This document shows positions 56,335 through 64,000 of a stretch of DNA of 64,000 nucleotides, one piece after another (positions within the stretch are counted from its first letter, which is position 1; the number at the start of each line of letters is the position of its first letter). The DNA comes from Lysinibacillus sp. FSL W8-0992. Its GTDB lineage: Bacteria; Bacillota; Bacilli; Bacillales_A; Planococcaceae. The translations under genes and the position numbers were made by a program. The stretch lies in NCBI RefSeq assembly GCF_038008685.1, contig NZ_JBBOZQ010000001.1:2294001-2358000 (forward strand). The letters are read 5' to 3'. The notes under the pieces are model-generated. The model was not told the DNA's origin and searched no databases. It worked only from the letters and a program-made list of their open reading frames with translations.

Positions 56335-58050
56335 GTGAAACGCATCGTGTTATTGCTTCTATTCATGCTGTTATTACCGTTCGTACAGAAGGTACATGCC
56401 AGTAATGTCGTTATTCAAGTGAATGAGGAAGCAACTGTCTTTGATAATCGTTCAGGCTCACTTGAACAAGTAGGAACATTATCTGGAGGACAAACTTTTG
56501 AAGTGACAAAAGATTATGGGGCAAATTGGTGGCAAATTCGTTGGGGCGGTAGTTACGGTTATATCGATAAACGATATACAACCGTTGTTCCATCCACAAC
56601 ATATAAAAATACTGTTCCTTCAGTTGCGAAAATAAAAGATTATATTGTAGCAACGAAGGTAACGCCTATATATGATAATACAAGCAATAAGTTGGTGCAA
56701 TTTGCAACATTGTCGGAAGGTGTTCGTTTCCCCATTTATAGTAAAATGGGCAGTTGGTATGGAATTGCTGTGAACGGACGACTTGGTTATGTACATAGTA
56801 ATTTTGTTAAAGAAGAAAAAGGACAAGAGACAGATACATCAACAAAGCCGAATGAAAAGCCAACTCCAAACCCAAAGCCAACTCCAAACCCAACACCGAC
56901 ACTGCCAAGTAAGCAAAATGGCTATATTGAAGCATTAGAAAACATTGTGCTTTATGACCTTCGTAGAGAACAACCAATGTCTATAGCGACGCTTTTAAAA
57001 GGTCAGCAATTGGAAGTGGCAGGTGTAGGAGATGAAACGTATGTTCAAGTTCGTTGGGGCAAGACGTTTGTCTATGCTGAAAAAACGAAAGTGAAGTTTG
57101 TGAATACGCCAACTTATAAAAATATTGGTAAGGATAATGCAGTAATAAACCAATATTTCATTCCAATATCAGGGAATAGTGAAATTTATGATCGAACAGC
57201 TAACAAATTAATGCCATTTGCAAAGCTTGATACTAATCGACGTTATCCTATATTACGAAAAGAAGCCAATTGGTATGTAACGACAATTGGTGGACGTGAA
57301 GGCTATATTCACAGTTCTAAGGTAGCTTTAGATCGTGGTGTTCCTGTTATGATGTACCATCATTTATTGAAGGTGCATGAGCTTGGGCGCTTTAAAAATG
57401 TAAGTACTACAATGACAGATACTCAATTCGCTAATGAAATGAAGTATTTGAAAGATAAAAAATTTGAAACTGTTAGTGCTGATGATTTATTACGTTTTAT
57501 GCGTAACGAAATTACATTGCCTGCGTATTCTATCGTCTTAACATTTGATGATGGCTTATTATCAACAAGAGAATATGCTTATCCGATATTAAAAAAACAT
57601 GGTTTTCAAGCAACGCAATTTTTAATTACGTATCGAAATGAATATTCTCCCGCAGAGCAACTATTTAATTATAATGATTTACAAGCACTTTCAAGACAAG
57701 ATATGGAGCTTATGCAAGATGTCTTTACGTATGAGTCTCATACTTACAATTTACATGATATGATTGGGAATAAAGGAAAAATGCTGCTGATACCATATCA
57801 TGAAGTTGTACAAGATTTAAAGCGTAGTTTAACAATAATTCCGGGGGCAAAAGCATTTGCTTATCCATTTGGTCAATATAATACCAATACCATTTATGCT
57901 GTAAAAGAAGCAGGTTTTGCAATGGCCTTTTCAACAAAGCCTGGTTACAACAATCCGTATGATGATGTTTACCAAATTAAACGTTTATACAGCGATCAAC
58001 AAACATCCTTCTCGCAGTTTAAAAAAATGGTCTCACCATATGCACAATAA
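56335..58050 (+). CDS. secreted polysaccharide deacetylase with SH3-like repeats
   Basis: 571 residues: signal peptide 1-23 (IVLLLLFMLLLPFVQKVHA), two SH3b-like modules at about 25-85 and 105-160, and a Pro/Asn/Lys linker (repeated TPNPKP units) near 165-190. Two further modules precede a NodB deacetylase domain from about 335. Catalytic motif 1 is VLTFDDGLLS and motif 2 YESHTYNLHD; the AYPFGQYN stretch is motif 3. It probably deacetylates wall polysaccharide outside the cell. GTG 56335 is preceded by GAGGTGA with 5-base spacing; an earlier GTG overlaps this site. Confidence 0.9.
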   Translation: MKRIVLLLLFMLLLPFVQKVHASNVVIQVNEEATVFDNRSGSLEQVGTLSGGQTFEVTKDYGANWWQIRWGGSYGYIDKRYTTVVPSTTYKNTVPSVAKIKDYIVATKVTPIYDNTSNKLVQFATLSEGVRFPIYSKMGSWYGIAVNGRLGYVHSNFVKEEKGQETDTSTKPNEKPTPNPKPTPNPTPTLPSKQNGYIEALENIVLYDLRREQPMSIATLLKGQQLEVAGVGDETYVQVRWGKTFVYAEKTKVKFVNTPTYKNIGKDNAVINQYFIPISGNSEIYDRTANKLMPFAKLDTNRRYPILRKEANWYVTTIGGREGYIHSSKVALDRGVPVMMYHHLLKVHELGRFKNVSTTMTDTQFANEMKYLKDKKFETVSADDLLRFMRNEITLPAYSIVLTFDDGLLSTREYAYPILKKHGFQATQFLITYRNEYSPAEQLFNYNDLQALSRQDMELMQDVFTYESHTYNLHDMIGNKGKMLLIPYHEVVQDLKRSLTIIPGAKAFAYPFGQYNTNTIYAVKEAGFAMAFSTKPGYNNPYDDVYQIKRLYSDQQTSFSQFKKMVSPYAQ

Positions 58051-58091
58051 CAGAGGAGGGCTTCTAATTGCCTTCTTCGACTATACAAAAC

Positions 58092-58127
58092 AAACCCGCA
58101 TCTTCATGGAAGATGCGGGTTTATTTT
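58092..58127 (+). terminator. intrinsic terminator after the deacetylase gene
   Basis: 13-bp perfect stem AAACCCGCATCTT/AAGATGCGGGTTT with a 5-base loop, then TATTTTG. Confidence 0.9.
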
Positions 58128-58278
58128 GTAGGGGCTTACTCAATTTATTTTTTTATGTGCAAACAAAAATAGCACAGTTCGGCGTTTATCATACAGATAA
58201 GATGCGAGGAACGATTCAGCCTAATAGGTCATATAATACATGAGAATTAAAACATAGGTCCATATTAGGGGTGAATGT

Positions 58279-59709
58279 ATGCCAGCAATTACAGGCCAGC
58301 AATATATTAAACGCATTGACGCATTGCAAACATATATATCGATAGATGGGGAAGTCGTGATGGGAAATGTTTCCGAACATCCGGCATTTAAAGGTGTTAT
58401 ACAAAGTCAGGCTAAACTTTTTGATTTGCAGCATGATGAAAATTTACATGATAGTATGACTTATGTGTCACCTACGAGTAACCAGCGGGTCGGGATGTCT
58501 TATCTACAAGTGACAAAGGACGAAGATTTGGTGAAAAGACGTCAAGCTGCTCGAGAGTGGGCTTTATCTAATCATGGATTTATGGGAAGAAGTCCTGATT
58601 ATATGAACACTACTTTAATGGCATTGGCTTCAGCAGCCGAATACTTAAAAGATAAGCCGAATTGTTTTCCGGATCATCTGCTGAATTATTATGAATATGC
58701 ACGTGAAAATGATTTAACGATGACACATACGTTTATTGAGCCTCAAGTAAACCGTCATAGTTATCATTATGAAGATGATGAGGTCATCATTGCGGCTAAA
58801 ATTGTAGGGAAAACGAGCGAAGGTTTGGTCATTAAAGGGGCAAGATTGCTTGCAACACAGGGTGGCATTACTGATGAGCTCCTTGTTTTATCAACGAATG
58901 GTATTGATAAGGAAAAAGGATTTGGTTTCTCCATACCTAGTAATACTAAAGGATTGAAATTTTTATGTAGACAGTCTTTTGTTGGCGGTGAATCCACGTT
59001 CGATTATCCACTAAGCGCTCGATTTGAGGAAATGGATGCGATTGTTGTATTTGACGATGTCGTAGTACCGTGGGATCGCGTATTTTATTATGAAAATACA
59101 GAAGTTGCGAATAGTTTCATGAATGTGAGTGGCTTCCAAGCATATTCTTTACATCAAGTATTGTCTCGCCAAATTGCTAAAACTGAATTTGTTTTAGGCG
59201 TAGTACAATCCATTGTTGATACGATTAATATCGGTAGTTATCAGCATGTGCAACAAAAAGTAGTTGAAATTATTGTAACGCTAGAAACAATGAAGGCTTT
59301 ATTACTTAAGTCTGAAATAGAAGCAAAAAGGGATGTTTTTGGCTTTATAAGACCAGATTTACCAACATTGCAAGTTGCCATTCAAGTTTTCCCAAAAGTC
59401 TATCCAACCTTTACGGAAATAATCCAATTACTTGGTGCAAGTGGATTAATGTCTATTCCTAGTGAAAAAGCATTTGCCGCAGATAATGGGGACTTAGAGC
59501 ATTATTTACAGTCATTTAGAGATGGTGGAGAGGACCGTGTGAAAAAATTCCGCCTAGCGTGGGATTTAACGATGAGTACTTTTGGCACAAGGCAAACACT
59601 TTATGAGCGATATTTCTTTGGAGATCCTGTTCGCTTATCGAGCTTGCTCTACCAAACTTATAATCGTGAGCCATTTATGCAAAGAGTAGAAAATTTCTTA
59701 AAAAAATAA
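58279..59709 (+). CDS. HpaB-family flavin-dependent monooxygenase, oxygenase component
   Basis: 476 residues of the 4-hydroxyphenylacetate 3-hydroxylase (HpaB) family, acyl-CoA-dehydrogenase fold. Visible are the N-terminal TGQQYIKRIDAL with DGEVV, HTFIEPQVNR near 154-163, the RLLATQGGITDELLVL strand, VVFDDVVVPWDRVFYY near 255-270 and a C-terminal GGEDRVKKFRLAWDL. It would need a separate FADH2-supplying reductase (HpaC), absent here. B. subtilis YoaI is a comparable orphan. The substrate is uncertain and probably a phenol. Confidence 0.88.
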   Translation: MPAITGQQYIKRIDALQTYISIDGEVVMGNVSEHPAFKGVIQSQAKLFDLQHDENLHDSMTYVSPTSNQRVGMSYLQVTKDEDLVKRRQAAREWALSNHGFMGRSPDYMNTTLMALASAAEYLKDKPNCFPDHLLNYYEYARENDLTMTHTFIEPQVNRHSYHYEDDEVIIAAKIVGKTSEGLVIKGARLLATQGGITDELLVLSTNGIDKEKGFGFSIPSNTKGLKFLCRQSFVGGESTFDYPLSARFEEMDAIVVFDDVVVPWDRVFYYENTEVANSFMNVSGFQAYSLHQVLSRQIAKTEFVLGVVQSIVDTINIGSYQHVQQKVVEIIVTLETMKALLLKSEIEAKRDVFGFIRPDLPTLQVAIQVFPKVYPTFTEIIQLLGASGLMSIPSEKAFAADNGDLEHYLQSFRDGGEDRVKKFRLAWDLTMSTFGTRQTLYERYFFGDPVRLSSLLYQTYNREPFMQRVENFLKK

Positions 59710-59772
59710 CTTTCAAGAAACGACTTATGTTTGAAGAATTCGATAATTTTGTATAGAATAGAAATGCAATGA

Positions 59773-59801
59773 TTGACAGAAGAACATAATTTTTTTATAA
59801 T
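59773..59801 (+). promoter_or_regulatory. consensus sigma-A promoter of the alaS leader
   Basis: Exact TTGACA (59773-59778), 17-base spacer, exact TATAAT (59796-59801). Confidence 0.92.
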
Positions 59802-59807
59802 GTGCGT

Positions 59808-60055
59808 TAGAAAATAGAAAAAACGATGATGGAAAAAGTACGTATTTGTGCGTGTGAAGAAAGGGATTTCTAGGCTGAAAAAATCCTCACGTTAACAAGT
59901 GCCGAAAGCTACTCCAGAGTGCAGCTAATCCCTGCCGTTCACTTACGTTACAAGTGCTAAAGAGGTAAGTATGTATATTATGCTTACAACTAGGGTGGTA
60001 CCGCGAGACAATACACAAAGTCCTCGTCCCTTTTTGGGATGAGGGCTTTTTTATG
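59808..60055 (+). promoter_or_regulatory. alanine T-box riboswitch upstream of alaS
   Basis: The T-box sequence AGGGTGGTACCGCGA at 59992-60006 has a variable base U that suits the A73 discriminator of tRNA-Ala. The specifier loop GAAA-GCT-A-CTCC puts the Ala codon GCU at 59908-59910, in the same context as the trp leader. The leader ends in a terminator at 60022-60053. Uncharged tRNA-Ala should stimulate alaS. Confidence 0.93.
60022..60053 (+). terminator. regulated terminator of the alaS T-box
   Basis: Perfect 9-bp stem CCTCGTCCC/GGGATGAGG (one G-U pair) with a T5 loop, then GCTTTTTTA. Confidence 0.92.
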
Positions 60056-60109
60056 CGTACAAGCGGATTCATATCGTAATTTTACACAATTTGAGGAGGA
60101 ACTTTTCAT

Positions 60110-62770
60110 ATGAAAGCAGCAGAAATTCGCCGTTTGTATTTAGAATTCTTTAAAGAAAAAGGACATCATCATGAACCATCAGCACCACTTGTGCCAATTA
60201 ATGACCCTTCATTACTTTGGATTAATTCAGGTGTTGCAACATTAAAACCTTATTTTGACGGTCGTATTATTCCTGACAATCCACGTATTACAAATGCACA
60301 AAAATCAATTCGTACGAACGATATTGAAAATGTAGGGAAGACTGCACGTCACCATACATTCTTTGAAATGCTAGGGAACTTTTCTATTGGTGATTACTTC
60401 AAAAAAGAGGCAATTCATTATGCATGGGAATTTTTAACGGACAAAAAGTGGATGGGCTTTGACCCTGAACTTTTATCGATTACAATACATCCAGAAGACC
60501 AAGAAGCATATGATGTTTGGCATAACGAAATTGGCATTCCTGAAGATCGCTTAATTCGTTTAGAAGGAAACTTCTGGGATATCGGTGAAGGTCCATCTGG
60601 TCCAAACTCAGAAATTTTCTACGACCGAGGAGAAGAATATGGTTCAGATCAAAACGATCCAGAAATGTATCCTGGTGGTGAAAACGAGCGTTATTTAGAA
60701 GTTTGGAACTTAGTGTTCTCTCAATTTAACCACAATCCAGACGGTACTTATACACCATTACCAAAGCAAAATATTGATACAGGGATGGGTCTAGAACGTA
60801 TTGTTTCGGTTGTGCAAAATGTACCGACGAACTTTGATACGGATTTATTCATGCCAATCATTGAAAAAATTGAACAGTTTGCAAATCGAAAATACAAACG
60901 TCCAGGTGAAGTTGCGTTAAGCGAAATCTTCGGCTCAGAAGAAGACATTAATACGCCTTTCAAGGTGATTGCAGACCATATCCGTACTGTAGCATTTGCT
61001 ATCGGTGACGGTGCACTTCCTTCAAATGAAGGCCGTGGGTACGTATTACGTCGTTTACTACGTCGTGCAGTGCGTTACGCTAAGCAAATTGGTATTGAAA
61101 AACCATTCATGTTTGAATTAGTACCTACAGTTGGCGAAATTATGGTTGATTTCTACCCAGAAGTTACGGAGAAATGCGAATTTATCCAACGTGTTATTAA
61201 AAACGAGGAAATTCGTTTCCATGAAACATTAGATGGCGGTCTTACGATCTTTAACGAGGTTGTGGAAGCTCAAAAAGCAGCAGGTCATGATTATATACCA
61301 GGAGCAGATGCATTCCGTCTTTATGACACGTACGGCTTCCCAATTGAATTAACAGAAGAATATGCGGAAGAAGTAGGCATGAAGGTAGATCACGAAGGAT
61401 TTGAAGTTGCAATGAACGAGCAACGTGAGCGTGCGCGTGCTGCTCGCCAGGATGTTGATTCAATGCAAGTACAAAATGAAGTTCTAGCAAACTTAACAGT
61501 AGCAAGTGAATTTGTTGGGTATGATACATTATCGGTTGAAACTGAAATTGCAGCGATGATTGTTAATGGACAAGTAACTAAAGTAGCTTCAGAAGGTCAA
61601 GAAGCGCTAGTTGTATTAGCAAAAACACCATTCTATGCTGAAATGGGTGGACAAATTGCGGATAGCGGTGTAATTGCTAATGATGGCTTTACAGCAATCG
61701 TTAAGGATGTTCAAAAAGCACCAAATGGACAACCGTTACACACGGTTCTTGTGGAATCAGGCGAAATGCATGTTGAAGATGCGGTAAAAGCGGTTGTTAA
61801 TCGTGAGGAACGTAATCTAATCATTAAAAATCATACAGCAACGCACATTATGCAACGTGCATTAAAAGATATATTAGGTGATCATGTGAACCAAGCAGGA
61901 TCATATGTTGGTCCAGATCGTTTGCGTTTTGACTTCTCTCACTTCGGTCAAGTAACAAAAGAAGAATTACAACAAATTGAACGTATCGTTAACGAAAAAG
62001 TGTGGGAAGATATTGAAGTCGTGATTGAAGAAAAAGCGATTGATGAAGCGAGAGCAATGGGAGCAATGGCATTATTCGGAGAGAAATACGGTGATATCGT
62101 TCGCGTCGTATCGATTGGTGATTATTCAATCGAACTTTGCGGTGGTATCCATGTAAAACGTTCTTCTGAAATAGGCTTCTTTAAAATTGTTTCAGAAGGT
62201 GGTATTGGCGCGGGAACTCGTCGTATCGAGGCTGTAACTGGTAAAGTGGCATATGAGGCAGTCAAAGAGGAAGAGGCGCTTTTAAATGATGCAGCAGCAC
62301 TTTTAAAAGCAAATCCGAAAGATATTGTGACAAAAGTCCATGCATTACAAGCAGACTACAAAGAATTACAACGTGAAAATGAAGGGTTGTCACAAAAAAT
62401 TGCGAATGCTCAAGCAGGCGCTATCGTAGATGCAGCACAAACTTTTGGTGATGTAACAGTACTTTCAACTAAAGTGGAAGCAAAAGACAACAACCAATTG
62501 CGTCAAATGATGGATGACTTAAAAGGTAAAATGACGAAAGCTGTTGTTGTATTAGGTGCTGTTGATGGCGATAAAGTGATGTTATGTGCAGGTGTCACGA
62601 AAGATTTAGTTGGTGGCAATTACCATGCAGGAAATATTGTGAAAATGGTTGCGGAAGCATGTGGCGGTAAAGGTGGCGGTCGTCCAGATATGGCGATGGC
62701 AGGTGCAAAAGATGCATCAAAACTTGATGAAGCGCTACTTTCTGTGTATGATTACGTTAAATCCATTTAA
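60110..62770 (+). CDS. alaS: alanyl-tRNA synthetase
   Basis: 886-residue class II synthetase. N-terminal aminoacylation domain ([15 protein letters not shown], motif 2 region [28 protein letters not shown]), an editing domain with the zinc ligands in [12 protein letters not shown] near 572 and [13 protein letters not shown] near 676, then a coiled coil and the C-Ala DHHA1 domain ending [25 protein letters not shown]. Its expression is tied to the T-box just upstream. Confidence 0.98.
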   Translation: MKAAEIRRLYLEFFKEKGHHHEPSAPLVPINDPSLLWINSGVATLKPYFDGRIIPDNPRITNAQKSIRTNDIENVGKTARHHTFFEMLGNFSIGDYFKKEAIHYAWEFLTDKKWMGFDPELLSITIHPEDQEAYDVWHNEIGIPEDRLIRLEGNFWDIGEGPSGPNSEIFYDRGEEYGSDQNDPEMYPGGENERYLEVWNLVFSQFNHNPDGTYTPLPKQNIDTGMGLERIVSVVQNVPTNFDTDLFMPIIEKIEQFANRKYKRPGEVALSEIFGSEEDINTPFKVIADHIRTVAFAIGDGALPSNEGRGYVLRRLLRRAVRYAKQIGIEKPFMFELVPTVGEIMVDFYPEVTEKCEFIQRVIKNEEIRFHETLDGGLTIFNEVVEAQKAAGHDYIPGADAFRLYDTYGFPIELTEEYAEEVGMKVDHEGFEVAMNEQRERARAARQDVDSMQVQNEVLANLTVASEFVGYDTLSVETEIAAMIVNGQVTKVASEGQEALVVLAKTPFYAEMGGQIADSGVIANDGFTAIVKDVQKAPNGQPLHTVLVESGEMHVEDAVKAVVNREERNLIIKNHTATHIMQRALKDILGDHVNQAGSYVGPDRLRFDFSHFGQVTKEELQQIERIVNEKVWEDIEVVIEEKAIDEARAMGAMALFGEKYGDIVRVVSIGDYSIELCGGIHVKRSSEIGFFKIVSEGGIGAGTRRIEAVTGKVAYEAVKEEEALLNDAAALLKANPKDIVTKVHALQADYKELQRENEGLSQKIANAQAGAIVDAAQTFGDVTVLSTKVEAKDNNQLRQMMDDLKGKMTKAVVVLGAVDGDKVMLCAGVTKDLVGGNYHAGNIVKMVAEACGGKGGGRPDMAMAGAKDASKLDEALLSVYDYVKSI

Positions 62771-62805
62771 TTAATACGTCAAATCGGTTATAATAAAGAG
62801 AAATC

Positions 62806-62836
62806 GGAGATGAGCTTCTTTTGCACATCTCCTTAT
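62806..62836 (+). terminator. hairpin between alaS and ireB
   Basis: 7-bp stem GGAGATG/CATCTCC (62806-62812 with 62826-62832) followed by TTATTT. A TATAAT at 62789-62794 just upstream may be the ireB promoter, so the hairpin could be a leader element instead of the alaS terminator. Confidence 0.5.
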
Positions 62837-62858
62837 TTCTGAAAGCGAGGTGCTGGTC

Positions 62859-63125
62859 ATGAGTTCATTTGATCAAACGATGAAATTTAATTTTCCAGAA
62901 GAATCAATGGAACAGGAAGTCAAGCAGGTAATGTTGAAAGTACATTCTTCATTAGAGGAAAAGGGATATAATCCTATCAATCAGATTGTCGGTTACTTAC
63001 TTTCTGGTGATCCGGCGTATATTCCTCGCCATCAGGATGCTCGTAATTTAATTCGCAAGCTAGAGCGTGACGAAATTCTAGAAGAGCTTGTTAAATTTTA
63101 TATCAAAAAGAATAACGAGGGCTAG
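62859..63125 (+). CDS. ireB: IreB family regulatory phosphoprotein (UPF0297)
   Basis: 88-residue protein from ATG 62859 (GAGGTG 8 bases upstream). [36 protein letters not shown] and the basic [17 protein letters not shown] are conserved in the family. In Enterococcus, IreB is a substrate of the PASTA kinase IreK. The alaS-ireB-ruvX-yrzB order is the same in B. subtilis (yrzL-yrrK-yrzB). Two bases separate it from ruvX. Confidence 0.95.
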   Translation: MSSFDQTMKFNFPEESMEQEVKQVMLKVHSSLEEKGYNPINQIVGYLLSGDPAYIPRHQDARNLIRKLERDEILEELVKFYIKKNNEG

Positions 63126-63127
63126 AA

Positions 63128-63544
63128 ATGAGAATTATGGGATTGGACGTTGGGTCGAAAACAGTAGGTGTTGCAATTAGCGACGCACTTGGCTGGACGG
63201 CCCAAGGTATTGAAACCGTAAAAATTGATGAAGCAAATGGCGAATTCGGCATCGACCGTATTGCTGAGCTAGTGAAGGAATATACTATTACTGAATTTGT
63301 TGTAGGGTTCCCGAAAAACATGAATAATACGGTAGGACCGCGTGGTGAAGCTTCTGAAAACTATAAAAAGTTATTAGAAGATACATTTTCACTGCCGGTT
63401 AAACTTTGGGATGAGCGTTTAACGACGATGGCTGCCGAGCGCATGCTTATCGAAGCGGACGTAAGTCGCAAAAAACGCAAGCAAGTCATTGATAAAATGG
63501 CGGCTGTGATGATTTTACAAGGCTATTTAGATAGCAAAAACTAA
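63128..63544 (+). CDS. ruvX: Holliday junction resolvase-like protein RuvX/YqgF
   Basis: RNase H-fold nuclease, 138 residues. It is implicated in pre-16S rRNA 5' processing and possibly in Holliday junction cleavage. [16 protein letters not shown] (catalytic aspartate D6) opens the protein. [18 protein letters not shown] (conserved G-P) follows near 58-75, then [15 protein letters not shown] and the second acidic site near [15 protein letters not shown]. It is in a compact operon with ireB and yrzB. Confidence 0.96.
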   Translation: MRIMGLDVGSKTVGVAISDALGWTAQGIETVKIDEANGEFGIDRIAELVKEYTITEFVVGFPKNMNNTVGPRGEASENYKKLLEDTFSLPVKLWDERLTTMAAERMLIEADVSRKKRKQVIDKMAAVMILQGYLDSKN

Positions 63545-63561
63545 TTAATGAGGTGGCAAAC

Positions 63562-63870
63562 ATGGCACACGAGCATAACCATGAAGAAGAATTACACGTA
63601 CAACACATTACAGTGATTGACGAAAACGGAAACGAGCAGCTTTGCGAAGTGATTCACGTACACGAGTCTCCTGAGTTCGGCAAATCTTACGTATTTTACT
63701 CAATGGTAGGCGCTGAAGAAGATGAAGATGGCTCTGTAGAAATCTTCGTATCTTCATTTGTACCATCTGAAAACGGTGAAGATGGCGAATTAACACCGAT
63801 TGAAACAGAAGCAGAGTGGGACATGGTAGAAGACGTTTTAAACGCTTTAGAGGACGAAGACGAAGAATAA
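63562..63870 (+). CDS. yrzB: DUF1292 acidic protein YrzB
   Basis: 102-residue highly acidic protein with a His/Glu-rich N-terminus ([14 protein letters not shown]), the core [20 protein letters not shown] and [20 protein letters not shown], and an acidic tail. DUF1292 members have no known biochemical role. ATG 63562 with GAGGTGG seven bases before it. Last gene of the ireB-ruvX-yrzB cluster, followed by a strong terminator. Confidence 0.94.
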   Translation: MAHEHNHEEELHVQHITVIDENGNEQLCEVIHVHESPEFGKSYVFYSMVGAEEDEDGSVEIFVSSFVPSENGEDGELTPIETEAEWDMVEDVLNALEDEDEE

Positions 63871-63893
63871 TTGTTTTCATGTTAGAGTGTAGG

Positions 63894-63930
63894 GAACAAG
63901 GATGGCACAAGCGGTCCTTGTTCTTTTTTT
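63894..63930 (+). terminator. intrinsic terminator after yrzB
   Basis: 9-bp perfect stem GAACAAGGA/TCCTTGTTC (63894-63902 with 63915-63923) and a long T-run. The final 70 bases of the window hold nothing recognisable. Confidence 0.92.
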
Positions 63931-64000
63931 ACGCCATCAACTTGTTGTTCCGAAGAAGTGGTAGTAATGATAGAGCACATAGAAACTTAGACAATAAGTA

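Overview
The window looks like the chromosome of a low-GC, spore-forming Bacillales bacterium, most likely of the Lysinibacillus sphaericus/fusiformis group. This is inferred from gene order and protein flavour, not from a database search. The backbone follows the Bacillus subtilis order ruvA-ruvB-queA-tgt-yajC-(DUF421)-spoVB-comN-secDF, recJ-apt-relA-dtd-amidase-hisS-aspS-6S RNA, tcdA-rarA-cymR-iscS-mnmA-TPR protein-recD2, and alaS-ireB-ruvX-yrzB. A spoVB gene, T-box leaders on trp, hisS and alaS, a 6S RNA after aspS, and strong AGGAGG-type ribosome binding sites all fit.

Region by region. 1-9.4 kb: Holliday-junction resolution (ruvA is truncated by the window edge), queuosine synthesis, protein export and a spore flippase. 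9.5-10.5 kb: an AT-rich accessory patch with a frameshifted secreted protein facing a small two-helix membrane protein. 10.57-17.07 kb: a complete trpEDCFBA operon without trpG, preceded by a long leader. The leader carries a phased NAG-triplet array that looks like a TRAP binding site, followed by a tryptophan T-box. 17.2-20.1 kb: recJ and apt. 20.1-24.3 kb: a MarR/MFS pair and the pseudouridine degradation genes psuK-psuG. 24.5-32.7 kb: stringent-response relA, dtd, a cell-wall amidase, and hisS-aspS under a T-box. 32.8-33.04 kb: 6S RNA. 33.3-43.65 kb: an amino-sugar region (nagA, nagR, a SIS protein, HPr, enzyme I, an acetyltransferase, a lactose-family PTS, a MupG-type phosphomuramidase and a BadF-type sugar kinase) with NagR-type operators. 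43.8-51.3 kb: tRNA modification and sulfur genes, with two unknown ORFs. 51.5-53.7 kb: a small alarmone synthetase, an unknown 95-residue protein and a HisA homologue of the eukaryotic HIS6 type. 53.9-59.7 kb: recD2, a secreted polysaccharide deacetylase and an HpaB-type monooxygenase. 59.8-63.9 kb: T-box, alaS, ireB, ruvX, yrzB.

The observations most worth following are the apparent TRAP-plus-T-box leader of the trp operon, the trpE product that keeps the TrpE framework but lacks most chorismate active-site motifs, the eukaryotic-type HisA, the frameshifted secreted protein, the amino-sugar regulon, and two families of dispersed intergenic repeats lying at gene ends. No IS element, prophage, CRISPR array, rRNA or tRNA gene was recognised.
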